DNA from: Talaromyces rugulosus
Taxonomy: Eukaryota; Ascomycota; Eurotiomycetes; Eurotiales; Trichocomaceae
Length of the DNA: 64,000 nucleotides
NCBI RefSeq assembly: GCF_013368755.1
Contig: NC_049566.1
Coordinates: 4,402,001 to 4,466,000, forward strand
Direction: 5' to 3'
Shown here: positions 24,009 to 36,886 of the stretch, in pieces
How the letters are laid out: every line of letters begins with the position of its first letter
Position numbering within the stretch: the first letter of the stretch is position 1
The notes under the pieces: generated by a model
The model's input: the letters and a program-made list of their open reading frames with translations, nothing else
Databases searched by the model: none
Told to the model about the DNA's origin: nothing
Position numbers and translations under genes: made by a program

Positions 24009-24786
24009 CTAGCCTGACTTCTCCTGTTTCTCGTCATGAATTATAAGCCTGTTCTCCATAGGCAGGAATGACTTTTCCTTTATGGGCCCGGCAGGCTTCC
24101 CAAAAACTAACTGTCCGAGTAACTCCCAATCACGATTAATTTGCCACTCGTCGGCCACCTTTTGATCAATCAATGGATTGTAGTGTTGGAGCGTGGCGCC
24201 CAAGCCCTCGGTGCATAACGCAGACCAAACTGATGGTGCGATATAAGCATAAACATGGCATGGGCCAAGCGGGTGAGAAGCCACTTACCAAGATACTTAT
24301 GCATTGCGTTAGTCTGATCAGACCAACTGTTGAAATATTGGGCGAAAGTTGTAAATTTCGGGTTAGAGCGAAGAGCGGAGACCGCCTCCCTGTCCTCGTA
24401 GAACAACACCTTGGAGGTAGATTGTTAGGATGGAAGCTCCGTAACCATAAACATAGCTAGATTATTCTAACCGTTCCGTTTGCTCCTCTGAAGTCTTCAA
24501 GTTTGTCTTTGGTGTCTGGTGGCACACCATTATCTCCACAAACATCTTCTAAGCATCGCTCCGCAATGTCCCAGAGCTTTCTATTGTCGTCATCAAGCAT
24601 GAGAATCATCCGAGTGGTCTGCGAATTAAAGGACGAAGGCGTGACCAAAAGGGCGTTCCGCAAAATGCCTGTGATGGTGTCCTTCTGGAGAGTCCGTTCG
24701 CGACCCAGTTTGTGGGTGGTTCGTCGTTTGCGAACCAACGAGAACAGTAAATCCGAGGATCGAATGCTTTTTAGGACTGATGTCAT
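24009..24786 (-). CDS. Nitroreductase-family protein (Frm2/Hbn1-like)
   Basis: Three exons on the minus strand (24786-24472, 24409-24289, 24229-24009) give 218 residues. The N-terminal RKRRTTHKL block and TPSSFNSQTTRM correspond to the FMN-binding start of fungal nitroreductases; ALCTEGLGATLQHYNPL and EKSFLP near the end are also family-typical. Family members use FMN and NAD(P)H, and yeast Frm2/Hbn1 are linked to oxidative stress and lipid signalling. The first donor is GTTAGA, a weak but acceptable site. No targeting signal is seen. The gene converges on the acetoacetyl-CoA synthetase (191 bp between stops) and is divergent from the NmrA-like gene. Confidence 0.87.
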
Positions 24787-25143
24787 TGATGGGTCAATAT
24801 GAGCCCTGCACTTATGTTGGGTAGGAGAGACTCAAGCGCTTCGTCGGGGTGAATTAAGCTGTTAGGCCGCCTTAAATGTTCTACACATTGGTGTGTATCT
24901 AGTGAGTCCGTAAAGGGAGCGAAATTGTCCCGTTGGCTTTATGGAAGATTGACCGAGCACTCTTATTACGCCGGAACCATCGTTTAGCTCCCTATGGCTT
25001 CCCGGGGGAGCTTCTCGGCTTTACGGGCTAATAATGTTACCCCGAGATTTGATCTCAGGTAGTTGTGGTTAAAAGGTGCATTGTAGCCCGTCATAACGAA
25101 ACAACCGAGATAGATATCTGCGACTGATCTCATCAAATCCATC
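24787..25143. other. Short divergent intergenic region
   Basis: 357 bp between the nitroreductase (minus) and the NmrA-like gene (plus), presumably holding both promoters. It includes TTAGGCCGCCTTAA near 24861, a CCG-containing near-palindrome of the sort bound by Zn2Cys6 factors; this is only suggestive. Confidence 0.35.
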
Positions 25144-26125
25144 ATGCTATTTTTAATTGTTGGGATATCTGGCAACTTGGGCCTGAAGCTGGCCGATGCA
25201 CTTATTCGACGAGGCCACCAGGTCCGTGGTGCATCAAGGTCCAAGTCTTCCGTTCCTGAAAAAGATCTGGTGAGGTTGGAGAGTTTTTATCAGACCAAGA
25301 GTTGGTGCGATGCGGACACTCTTAGACAAGCCGTTCGAGGCGTGGACACGGTCATTTGCGCATACACTCCGATACCATGCCTAGCCTTGGAGGCGGAGCT
25401 ACTTCTCGTCCGAATTATGGAAGAAGAGGGCGTTACGGCAAGTTTCTACATTGAAATCCTGTGAGTAGACCACTAACATACTAACATATCTTTCACAGCG
25501 GTTCGTCCCATCTGCCTGGAATTTGGATTGGTCTCAGCTTGAATGGGGCCAGGTGCCCTATTATGACGTCTTTCTTGCCCTTAAGCGTCAACTGGAGCTC
25601 TCATCTACTGTCAAGCCACTCTACATCTTTGTTGGAATCTTGTGTGAGGTATTCTTCTCCGTCCCAGACCATGGAGGCTTCGCACCTGCAAACCAAGGCG
25701 TGTGGGATCCTGCGCCCAAGAGAGCCGTGGTGTGGGGGTCTGGACATGAAAAGTGGCAGATCACGACGGAGTACGACGCAGCTGAGTTCACGGCGGAACT
25801 CATCCAGGACCTCTCCAATGAAACCGGAATTTACAGATTCTGCAGCTTCGAGAAAAGCACACGGGAGATGGCGGAAGCATACGAAAGGGCTCGTGGCGTT
25901 AAAGTGACAATCGACACGGCTGGAAGCCTAGAGGACTTGAAGGTCACCGCGAGAAATACAGTGGAGAAATTAGGATTACAGAGATTCTGGGAGTGGATGG
26001 GATACTTTTATCAAATTTACCAGCTGAATGGAACTTTCCATATGAAAAATCTGGACAACGACCGCTACACAGCTGTCGACGCGACCTCTCTGGAAAGGTT
26101 CCTGGAGCTAAATCCCCAAATTTAG
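25144..26125 (+). CDS. NmrA-like / isoflavone-reductase-like NAD(P)-binding protein, GC-AG intron
   Basis: Two exons (25144-25437, 25499-26125), 306 residues. Rossmann motif GISGNLG at the N-terminus, RGASRS after strand 2, FVPSAW after the intron, and a C-terminal substrate-binding region. The intron starts with GC (ACG|GCAAGT) and ends TTCACAG; this is the only junction I found that keeps RFVPSAW in frame, because the GT at 25461 would shift it. No catalytic Tyr/Lys is expected in NmrA-type regulators, whereas isoflavone-reductase-like enzymes use a Lys; the sequence does not decide which applies. Possible roles are redox sensing or ketone/enone reduction next to the nitroreductase. Confidence 0.85.
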
Positions 26126-27142
26126 TGTGATAACTATATAGCTGGCCAATTTTCGAAGTTGTTCTTTCAAATGAGAATGCGATCCTTCTGGAGGTACATT
26201 CATGGTTAGTGATTCGGGTTTGCATAGTGTAAATGAACGGTGCGATAAAAATGAGGCTATTGAGCCGGCTGTTAATGCGTTCATATCGACTGGCCATGGA
26301 AATAAGTTTGTTAGTTTAAATTCCTCTAAAAAATGTCGAGCTGTGGACTATAGTCATAAGTTGATCCCCCATCAGTTCGTAGCTCTCTAAACGTCTCGCA
26401 TCTAATCATAATATGTTGCAGGTCAAGGCTGCAAATGTGTAAGTCACCCCTTCTATAAGTTACTGAGTACTGTTGAATGTGCATATATAAAATCTGAAAA
26501 TATTTTTAATACCGAAAATATTGATTTGTTATTAGAAAATCTGTTTTTAAATTCCTGATATAGTATCTATATTATAAATATAAACATAAAAATGATCATT
26601 GTATTTCTGTATTTTATTTATACAGTTGTATTTCTTTTAATATAGCTTTATAGAATAAAAAAAATAAAATCAGTTATTGAGATTAGTTTTCATACAATAC
26701 TAGAAAATTATAAAGCCAACAAATCGAGACTGGCTTGAGACCATACGCGGGCAGCATCGCGGGATCTGAAGCGTGAGTCGGACAACGTCGGTGTATTGTC
26801 GCTCGAATTACGACGGCATTAGCCCGTAGTCCTTGTGGGGGAGTCTCGACGCTGGGGCAATAAGCACGATTGGAGAGCGCTTGGCCGAGCAGCCCAGCGG
26901 TTCATCAGGAAGCAGGAAGGACGGACCCCACTCGTATGGTGGTGATTGATAATGCTGGCGATGCTGTAGATGTCGAGTTTGCGTGATTGCTGTGATTCCC
27001 CGTGGGGAACAATTCCAATTGCCCGATTGGCTGACAGCGAACAGTACTGTCGGCTTCCCTCCGCACACCCCGCCAGAGGGTCTGCTTGTTAGACTGCACC
27101 CTTTCTCGTTACTGCTCAAGTTGTCCAGATCCAAAACTCGAC
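26126..27142. other. Intergenic, AT-rich core
   Basis: 26460-26720 is extremely AT-rich with runs of A and T, like eroded repeat DNA. 26730-27140 is GC-richer and forms the promoter of the transcription factor; open frames on either strand there look random. Confidence 0.5.
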
Positions 27143-29866
27143 ATGGATCAGGAAGACCAGACTGCCAGCCAGCCGAGAAACAGCTCAGAGCAAGCGCGGA
27201 AGCAGACACGGCGGGCGCAGGACGGCGTGTTCATGAGCTCCAATTCCTCGCCGTGGGCATGCTACCAGTGCAAGAGGTCAGTCAACCCTTTATTCGCTTT
27301 GCTCCCGATACACTGACTCGGAGTCCAGGAGAAAAGTCAAATGGTATGCGCGTGTCTCTACCCGATTCCTGGTCAATCCACTAAGACGTAGGCCTCTTGG
27401 GTGCTTTTAGTGACAAGACGACTCCTTCATGTCGGATGTGCATTCGACATATGCATGACTGCCATTACCCATCCACCGCGCAGAGACCGGGGCCAAAGCT
27501 GGGTGGGAGCTGCCTCTCACTTCCTTGTTTTTGGCATATGCCTTGCGCGTGCGCCGTCAAACCTTGTTTGCTGGCTGACTTTGAATCCTCCCACCAGGCA
27601 GCAATCGAAAACGAAAAGCCTCAAATTCCCAACTCCCCACCCTCGATAAAGAGTGCCGCACCAGCCGTCTGCGCGAGATCGAAGGCGGATACCAGCGATC
27701 AGACTGTATCAGCACCGGAGCAAGTAGGCCATTACGCCACCAGCAGGCACTGAGGACCAAGGGTAGTAGCATATCCAACTGGATATTTCACCACTTCCAC
27801 GAGAGGCAGGCCTATCGAGATGATAGCGAGAATAGTCGAAAAGTCTCTCCTTCACCTGAGGCTCACTTCCTGCCGACCCCACCTGAGGTGGTCCAGCAGA
27901 ATAACATTGCCTGCATATGTCATATATTGGGCTTGGAACAGAGTCAGTTATCTCGGCTGTAAGCGTCCCAAAACTCCGTTTACAGGCGGATTAAAAGTGG
28001 CATGGACTGATTCAGTCTCTGTCTCGATGACAGGACTGATCTATATTTCCTTCATATCACATCAATTTCACTCTTTCACCGCCCTACGTTCGAGCGACGC
28101 GTCTATGTAGAACTTATGCCCGAGCAAGCGAGCACACTGCTGGCTTCTATGTTTTGCCTGGCCTCGAGGTACGCTCAATCAGGCGACGGCATCGGGGCGC
28201 TTCTCCCTGAGTGCTTCTACGAGATCGCATCAGACGCTACCCACAAGCAACTCCGGAGTTGCGGAGACAGACCTCCACAGCTATTTCTCCTACAGGCTCT
28301 CGTGCTAACGACTTATAATGAACTGGTGACTGGTGTTCGGGGAGTGGCGTGGAGGTCGCTGGGGCTGGTTATTCGGATAGCGTACGAAATGGGACTTCAC
28401 TTGGTTGACATGCCATCCAGATCAATGAGAAAAGATGACCCAGAGTCGGTCGAGGTGTGGATTTCCAAGGAGGAACGCCGCAGGTTGTGGTGGACCATTT
28501 GGGAGCTCGAAGTATTCGCTACCACCATACGAAGATGTCCAATCGGCATGGACCAGAGTCAGCATGCCACGCTTCTGCCAGTCGAGGACACTTTCTGGTT
28601 TGACGGGAAGAAATCGCCAAGCTGCTTCCTTGACGCTGACCCAACGCTTCGGTGGAAAAACTTGCAGAGGAGCGGCAATGAACATAGCAGGACATGGTTT
28701 ATCGTCATCAACTCTTTCATGTACGATGCACACTCCCTGGCGAATCCTTCCGTGCCCCACGATGTTACATTCGGTCGCGGCCAACCTTCAGATGACCAGC
28801 GGCACTCCCACTCTGCCGATATTGGTCCCCAACTAGTAGTCCTCGAGAACTGCGTCTCGTGTTATTCTATGGCACTGCCTAAGCAACTGCACTATCCGCC
28901 AGATCTATCATATTCAAACGAAACGACCTTCTGTGATTCGATGAAGCGAAAGAGAGACTCCGACATACAAGCGATACATGTCATGACTCAACTTGCAAAA
29001 CTCATGGTTTTGCACAACGACTGCTTCCGGGACGAACGTTCGGGTGCCGGCTCTCAGACCGAAGAGGTAGACCGTACTTCCTCGAGCCCGATGCGTGAAG
29101 CACCTCGTCCTGTTGACGAAGCCGCAACCCATCTCAACACCCTCTCGCCTAGATACCTCCGCGCTGCAGAGCAAGTAGTCAACATTGTGCGCGATGCCAC
29201 GCCATACCGTATTAGCGATGGTGATCCTCTTCTAGCAAACACTTTTTGGATGGTTGCTGCTATCCAAATCGTCCAGGCGACATTCGCAGAGACTCAATCA
29301 GAGAGGCTGGTGGCGCAATCAAACCTCGACCTGCTACGCCTGACCCTGATCCAGCATAGAGATTTCTGGAATACCTCGTCTATTCTGGTGCAGAATCTGG
29401 ACAACTTGGAGGATGCAATGGAGAAGGTCCACTCCCGTGTGATCTCACTTGTTGCCACTCGGAGTCAGACTCGCACATACCCACCCTCGCCAGATGAAGA
29501 GAGAGTTCATTACGGCGTAAGCCAGATATTTTCCACTTATATTATGCACATATGCTGATGTAGCACAAGCAGAGCGATATAGCCTTGACCCAGAATTCGA
29601 ACTTTGCGGGAGGGCTGAATATGGAGCCTCTCACGCAAGGGCAAGACGCCTCAGGCGAACTTCCTGAAGCTGAAGTGTGTCCGAATAGCGGCGTTATTTC
29701 TTTCGATGACGAACTTCCGCCTTGTGACACAACACTTGTCGGTGACTCCGGTATGGGATTATCCATGGACTTATCCATACAAGCCATTATATCAGGAGCG
29801 TGGGAAACTTCGAATGACCTGTTCTACAATACGGACATTCTGGAAAATTCCAACTACTTCTCATAG
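27143..29866 (+). CDS. Zn2Cys6 fungal-specific transcription factor
   Basis: Six exons inferred: 27143-27276, 27329-27343 (15-nt micro-exon), 27411-27502, 27598-27958, 28034-29516 and about 29564-29866; together about 795 residues. The zinc cluster CxxCx6Cx6CxxCx6C (ACYQCKRRKVKC ... CRMCIRHMHDC) is assembled only after splicing three exons. A basic stretch NRKRKA and TLDKECRTSRLREIE follow, then the middle-homology region begins with YFLHITSISLFHRPTFE and includes WRSLGLVIRIAYEMGLH and EERRRLWWTIWELE. The exact acceptor of the last intron is ambiguous (29563, 29569 or 29572, all in frame). It is a nuclear regulator; being adjacent to the NmrA-like and nitroreductase genes, it may control that neighbourhood, but no target site was identified. 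Confidence 0.87.
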
Positions 29867-30331
29867 TCGAACTATATAGGTAAGATTAAAGCTGGGACTT
29901 TGGAACGATACCGAGTCTCAACTCGCAGCCACTACTACGAAAATCACACGCTCAGTGTATCTTAATTCATTTGAGCACCGATAGTAAAAAAACTGGTTCT
30001 CTGTCGGATAAGGAGCCTCGTGTCTCCCTCGCCGGGTGCTTGCGCGATCAAGATTGCGGCATGGAATTGACGGTCTTCCTAATGCGGCAGTGGTTGCCTA
30101 ATTGGGAAATAAGTCGTTGTATATTGGCGGTGTAAAGCGGTGGTAAAAATCAATAAATTGACAAAGGATTGTATGGATAACTCACAGCCAATTATACCCA
30201 TTATGTCAGCAGCCGCTGGGGATGACACTACATATACGGGTTATACGGAAAAGATATGTGCAACACTAACCAGGATTGGTTTAGTGCTCTGGGCACGCTC
30301 AGTAAGCTAGGATAAGCTGTAGCGGCGCTAC
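29867..30331. other. Intergenic flank of the LTR element
   Basis: 465 bp between the transcription factor and the retrotransposon; no gene seen. The last 4 bp (CTAC, 30328-30331) are the left target-site duplication. Confidence 0.6.
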
Positions 30332-30606
30332 TGTGACGTGCCTTTTTCCAAAGATATTCGATTCCTATCTAGGGGTGCGATTCTCTAAAACAACAAGCAT
30401 GGGAAAGGAATCTAACTACCAGGACCTGCGGGAAGGTTTTATCTTGTGTGCTTAGGTAACCAGCTTGACCCCTTATGGCCCCGGGGTGAGGCTATCCCCA
30501 GATCTGGCACCGCGGGTTAGGGTTGATGCCCTTCCTGCCTGAGGCCTTCTATCCGGCCATAAGGCCGCTTCTACCCTTGGGGATAGCCTTAGGCTCAGCT
30601 GTCACA
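30332..30606 (-). repeat. Left LTR (3' LTR in element orientation)
   Basis: 275 bp, starting TGTGAC and ending GTCACA. By eye about 15 mismatches to the right LTR, all transitions. Confidence 0.92.
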
Positions 30607-33600
30607 TCATCCCTCTCTTCAGAAACGCTTGTCCTCAAGTGTTGGTTGCTGGTCTGTTATCATCTGTATGCTTTTCAATAAATTGATCTTCCTCTATAGC
30701 TTTTATCCACATATCCAATCAGTATAGCGGACCTGGCTTCTTAAGATTAGCATTATAGAATGATTTTAGCGCTAGTAAAGTATTCAAAAAATACCCTATT
30801 AGATATTATACTGGATCTAGATCTCTACCTAGCTAGCTTACTCAATAGCACAGCTTCTTCCAGCGTATCTAAGAATCCAGGATCCTGTCGACTTCCTATT
30901 CTGAATTTCTATTGATTTAGAGCTCAAGACATTCCTTCTCTAGTTAACCAGCAAGGGGCTTGGTTAAAATAACGTAGTAGAGCTTGTCTAGAAAAAAGAT
31001 ATAATATACTTGTACACCTTATAATAAATCTAATTCAAAGGTATGTTCTATCTTACACAGTATCTTGTATGGCTTTTTAGACTAATAGCCTAGTTTCCTG
31101 CCTAGTCATCTTATATCCCATCTTTTATTACTAATGTAGATGTGGTCACTAACTCTGAAATCTATTTTCTATCTATATTTATTCACTTGTTGTTGCTGTC
31201 TGCCTTATACTTCTATAATATTATTGCAGGCGTGGTTCTATATATGCTCTAAATATTATATCTATACTTAGACTTTTTTCTTGTTTAGTGTATAGCTTCT
31301 AGATAGTATTAGTAATGTTTAATTAAATAATATCTAAGGAGTATAACCTTTTTTTATTTTAAATAAGAATATTTTTATAGATTCCTGTAGTAGTGACATA
31401 GCTGTAAAGTTAATAATTAATAAATACTCCAATTAGTTATCTATTGTAAAGTTAATATATAGCTATAGCTGCTATTAAAGATACTGATTTGCTATCTCTA
31501 TTTATCTATCTATCTAGATATACCATGCTATTAACAGCTTTATCTTAATATAAAGGATTTAACATGCTTTTTTCTAGAACTTAGAGATGAACTAGCCTCT
31601 TTAGTCTGATATAATACTGTCTAGTAAGCTTATCTACGGGAAGATATACTAAATCTATAACTTTGCTATATCTCTAGCTGTCACCTCTTTATGGCACAGT
31701 ATAGAGACTGGTCTTTTGGTTAAGCGGTTAATGGTAATAAAAATATTATCAAATCTTTATTTGTCCTAGGACAGTTCTATGAAGTCTATTAATAAATGCT
31801 GTCAAGGTTATACTGGGATAGGTAACAGTTAGAGAAGTCTAGGGGCTTTATCTTTATATATATTTGTTCTTTTGCATATCTTGTAATTATCTATATATTA
31901 GTTTATATCATTACTCTATACCTTCCAGTAGAACTGTTCTTAGACTAGCTTTAGTATCTTTGTATGTTCTAGGTGCATTGTTACAGGTTATTAATGTACT
32001 TCATTTAGTAGTTGTGCTCATAAATCGTCCTTCTTAGAAATATAGAGTTATTTATTAAAAAAAAATTGTCTTTTAATCACTCTATAGCTCTCCTCTTTCT
32101 TTAAAAGTAAGACTTTAGCACCTTTCTTAACTATATATTCCTTATTAGCTGTTAACACTTTGGTGATAATATTATCCTCTACAGTTAGAGTGACTAGTTC
32201 TGTATATACCATCTCAAGTACGATTTTATTGTCAATTTTATACTATAGCAGTAGTATTTAGTTCTAGTGGTTGAGGTTTTTCGTCTTTTTATCTTTTCTC
32301 TAGATAAGGATATCTGTTAATATATTTACTTTTCCTAATTAGTATCTAAGTACAAAGTAGTATTCTTTTAAAAACTCATATTATTGGGCTTATCAGGTGT
32401 TCAGAGTTTTAGTAGTCATAAAGTACTCAAGAGCCTAGTAATTTAATAGGATATTAAAGGACTCCTATCCTCTTAATCCAACTAATTCAGACTTCTATTT
32501 TCTCAGAGCCTTTATTACTGCCAGTAGTTCCTTATTATAGATATCATAATTATACTTAACTAGGGTTATTAATACAAAATAGTACGTAACTAGATATTAT
32601 TCCTCATCCTCATATAGTTAAGATAAGATTATAGCCACTACTCCATCTGATATGTCCATTTCTATATGGATTTGGCAATTGGGGTTATAATAAGCTAGCA
32701 CCAGGGCTTCTGATAATTTCTTTTTTAGACTTTCAAATACTTTTTCACACTCTTTACTCTATATAAATAGAATATCAGTTTAAGTGAGGTAATGTAATGG
32801 CTTTATAGTTTAGCTATAGGCCTTTATGAACTTCTAATAGAAGTTATAGAAATCAAGGAATAACTATATTCTCAAAACTGTTATTAATGTTTTTTAGAAA
32901 AGAATAATCTTAATCTTTGCTAGGTCGATTTTTATTTTCTCTAAGATAATAATAAAGCCTAGATATTTAGTTAATATAACATAGAACTCATATTTTTTAA
33001 TACTGGTTTGTAGTCCTGCCTCTCAGAGTCTTTCTAACATCTATTATACATATATCTTATGCTCTAGCTTATTCTTGCTATATATCAATAGATTATCAAT
33101 AAACGCAATCACAAACTAGTCAAGGTAGTCTATAAAGATATCATTAATCAATCATTGAAACATCACTAGTCTATTAATAAGGCTAAACAGCATTATCTTA
33201 TACTTAAAAGTGCCATACCAATAATAGAAGATAATTAGATCTGTAGAGTCTAGGTATATTTAGATTCAATAGAACCTCTATTTAATATCCAGCTTAATAA
33301 AGATCTTTGCTTTACTTAAGCGCTTAAAGACTTTCTTGATAAATAGCAGTAGATATTAGTCCTTTCTAGTTAAAATATTCAGCTTACAATAATTAATATA
33401 GAAGTAGAATCTACTATCAGCTTTCTTAGCTATAAAAATTAAAGATGTAAATAGTGTATTATTAAAGATAATAAATCTTTTATTCAGGTTATTAATAATA
33501 TAGTCTTAGGCTGTTTAGAGCTATTCCTCTAATATTTAATATAAAGGACTATAACCTAACTCTAAATCCTGATTCAACTTAATCTTATAATTATATTTCT

Positions 33601-36065
33601 AGTGAACTAACAACTTATCTAAACAGATCTTTAAAAAAATATTAGCAAACTCATGATACTAATCTAGCAGCTACTACTTAATCTCCTCACTTTCAGTCGA
33701 CTTAGCTATTCTTTCCTTCTTAATTTCTAGCGCCTGCTCTATCTTGTAAAGACTAATTATAAAGATATCTATAGTCTTATTTTTCATATAATAATAGAAT
33801 CTAGTAGCTCTAATAATTGCTATATCTATTCTATACATCCTTCTTTCTAAATGTTGATAATATAGGTTTCTTATTAGACTGACAACTAGTGACACTTTTT
33901 TAATACTATTAAAAAGTCCTATGACATTCTCTGATTATAAGGCTTTCTCTATTTTCTATAGTTCTATCTTTAATTATATTCTTTATGTTTTTCCTATAAC
34001 TGTAAACACTTTTCTTTAAGGTTCTGATTATAAGAGTAGGACAGATTCTTCTATTAATTAATCTTGGCGCTCTATATTAGCTTAATACTTAAGATTAACT
34101 AGTCTATTTCTCCTTAGTATTGTCTTTGGCATACGGATAAACTATTCTCTCTCTATTTAATCTTTAAGAGACATATCCTCCAGCCATAAAAAATGATAGT
34201 TTCTATAATCTATCAATATATTATACTTCTCCAGCCATATATAACCTAAAATAATATCATAACGGCCTAGTCGTATTAAGAAAAAGGATAGATGCCGCTA
34301 TATCTAGCTATTAATAATTAGTGTTAAGATTATAAGATACATAACTAGTTCTATTATCTTTCTATTATACTCTCTTACTCCATAGGGTTCAGAAATAGGT
34401 ACTATATATATCTAAAAGTGTTATATAAACTTTTCTGCTAAAAATACATCTAAAAAAGCAAATCTGTTAATTTTAATATTGGCTAAAGCTTTAGTACAAA
34501 TTAAATATCTATTTTTAGCTAGCTAAATAGATACAGTTATACTATCTTTCTCTCTCTCTATCAGCTATAAGAGATTTAAAGCTTTATTATCCATACTTAA
34601 TGCATCTAAGAAGGAGACTTCTTCTAGACATAGGCATTTTCTGACTTTTTGCCTGTGTTATCCTTATTTTGTTTCTCTAAGACCTTTAGATCCAGAGCTT
34701 TTTTCTTAAAGAGGCATTTGTTAGTACAATGATTGTTTAGTTTATAATTAAAGCACTTATCTTTATTTATTAGCTTTTTTTTTTCTTCCTAGGAGAGCTG
34801 CAGTTAAGGGACTTTATTCTTTGGCTTCAATTTTCTAGAGGTATTTGACTGGTAACCTCTCTGGCTATGGCCTTTACTGCTTCCAATCCTATAGCTGCAG
34901 GCGCATTGTTCCTCTTCAGCGATTTACTCAAGGTAGTTGGTAGTAATGTGGTATCCTTATATAAAGGTCTGGTATAATATTATTAGGTCAGTGCTTTTCT
35001 TGATCATAGCGCGCTGTATATCGAATAAGAGTTTATAGTAGAGTTCTTTCTTTCATTCTAATAGGGTGAGGCCAGCTTCCTAGATAAGAAGTATAAATTT
35101 CAATAAAAAGATCTAAAACTTCGAATCTCTTATTACTAGGTGATAGAGTTCCATCTTTGTATTGATCACGCGGTTCTCATCTATATAGATTATTCTTAGA
35201 TACTCAAAGATATCACCAATATCTTAGTAATATTATGCTGAGTCCTTCTGGAATTGTGGGAGCAAGTGATTGGCTGCTTCTCTCTTATATATTCCCTTCA
35301 TGTATGCTATATAGGCCAGGACTGTTAGGTAATGGTTGGTGTTGGTTTCTAATTTGTTTTTAATGTTGATCTTCTATGATTTGTACTTGGGATCGATTCC
35401 ATCTAATAGCAGCTAGCTATCTAGTAGCTTGATGGTCTTTTTCTTATAGTCTTCCCTGGCTAAAGAAATATTGGTGATTACAGTATCACGCTCTATAATC
35501 AGTTCAGATATAGCCTAATAATAATCAGCTAGATTACTTTTAAGATTCTGAATCTCCTCTCTTATAGAGTCGATTTCTTCTGTGTTATTATTGCTAGACT
35601 TAGTGAGAGCTTCTTCTAGTCATTTCTTTTATATAGAGAGATGTTAGAATAAATCTTTAAATAGGCCTCTAGGGTCGCTTCTATAAAGCTCAAGGAATTC
35701 ATCTTTATTAAGTAGTCCTTTAGAAACATCTCTAAGCTTCAGTTTTTTAAGATTAACAGTCAAGTGGTAACTAGGCTCTTCTATATCATTATTGCTGGCG
35801 CTTTTGCTATACTGATATCTGTTAGTGATACTTAGTCTTACTATTATACTAGCTCATAAGATTTCTAGATTTTAAATGAAGATAAATAAAGATTTAAGGT
35901 TAAAACACTGACAAAGCATTTATTATAGCTATATGGACTATATTAAATATAAAGAGGTTAAAATAAAGAAAAGTCTACCCCTAACTAGAGCACTGACTGT
36001 AACTAAGTGCTGGCTATACTAGTTATAAGAAAGATAAAGATAAAGTATAGCGATGTTTATTGTAA

Positions 36066-36340
36066 TATGATGTGCCTTTTTCTAAAGATATTTAATTCCT
36101 ATCTAGGGGTACGATTCTCTAAAACAACAAGCATAGGAAAGGAATCTAACTACCAGGACCTGCGGGAAGGTTTTATCTTGTGTGCTTAGGTAACCAGCTT
36201 AACCCCTTATGGCCCCGGGGTGAGGCTATCCCCAGATCTGGCACCGCGGGTTAGGGTTGATGCCCTTCCTGCCTGAGGCCTCCCATCCGGCCACGAGGCC
36301 GCTCCTACCCTTGGGGATAGCCTCAGGCTCAGCCGTCACA
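36066..36340 (-). repeat. Right LTR (5' LTR in element orientation)
   Basis: 275 bp; its plus-strand left end reads TATGAT instead of TGTGAC (two transitions). It ends GTCACA followed by the CTAC target duplication. Confidence 0.92.
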
Positions 36341-36344
36341 CTAC

Positions 36345-36886
36345 AATATATTATATCAGGTGATATAATATAATTTATTAAGTGATAAGATATAATATAT
36401 CGGATAATATATTATAAAAACTATATAGAGACGCTTATTTACCATCATATATCTAGCTTATTGTGTTTTATTCTCTCTCTAAAATAGTATACTACTATTA
36501 CTCTTTAACATACTTTGCAGTCTATCATTGCGATAGTACTCTACTTTATCCCTGGAATTGTCTTACACAACGTTCTCATTTTGCCTTCTGTTAACAGAAT
36601 ACCCACCACGATTCACATCTTGGTGACAAGTTGTTGAACCGTTTGACAAGGATTAACTTTATAAATATGATAAATTATATTAGTTCTAAATCTTTTTTCT
36701 CTATAAATATTATTATTAGAGATTTTAGTATTTTAGTTTTTATATATTAATATACTATTGTTATGCAGAAATGGGCATATATAGTGGTGATATTCAGATA
36801 CTATCCCAATTACTGCCGGCTGACCTTAGCATAAGTCAAGGATTAAGTGGTGAGTGCATATAAGTACTAGCTTTAAAAAGAAAATA
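36345..36886. other. AT-rich spacer between two transposons
   Basis: Starts with TATAAT/ATATTAT low-complexity sequence (36345-36420) and has no gene. Ends with the TA target dinucleotide (36885-36886) of the pogo element. Confidence 0.6.

Larger units (their letters stand above)
30332..36340 (-). mobile_element. Ty3/gypsy LTR retrotransposon, RIP-decayed, minus-strand orientation
   Basis: 6009 bp bounded by 275-bp LTRs (30332-30606, 36066-36340) with TGTGAC...GTCACA ends and a 4-bp target duplication CTAC on both sides (30328-30331, 36341-36344). A purine tract (GAAGAGAGGGATGA) abuts the left LTR when read on the minus strand, so the element runs right to left. Decayed gag/pol pieces on the minus strand: a zinc knuckle around 34755-34714 (first-pair Cys now Tyr), reverse transcriptase FIDNLLIYS at about 33110-33080 (normally YIDD-type), RNase H IEMDISDG at about 32670-32640, and integrase core LLIDFIEL near 31800. 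Stops interrupt every domain and the interior is very AT-rich, so it cannot encode its own proteins. Confidence 0.92.
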
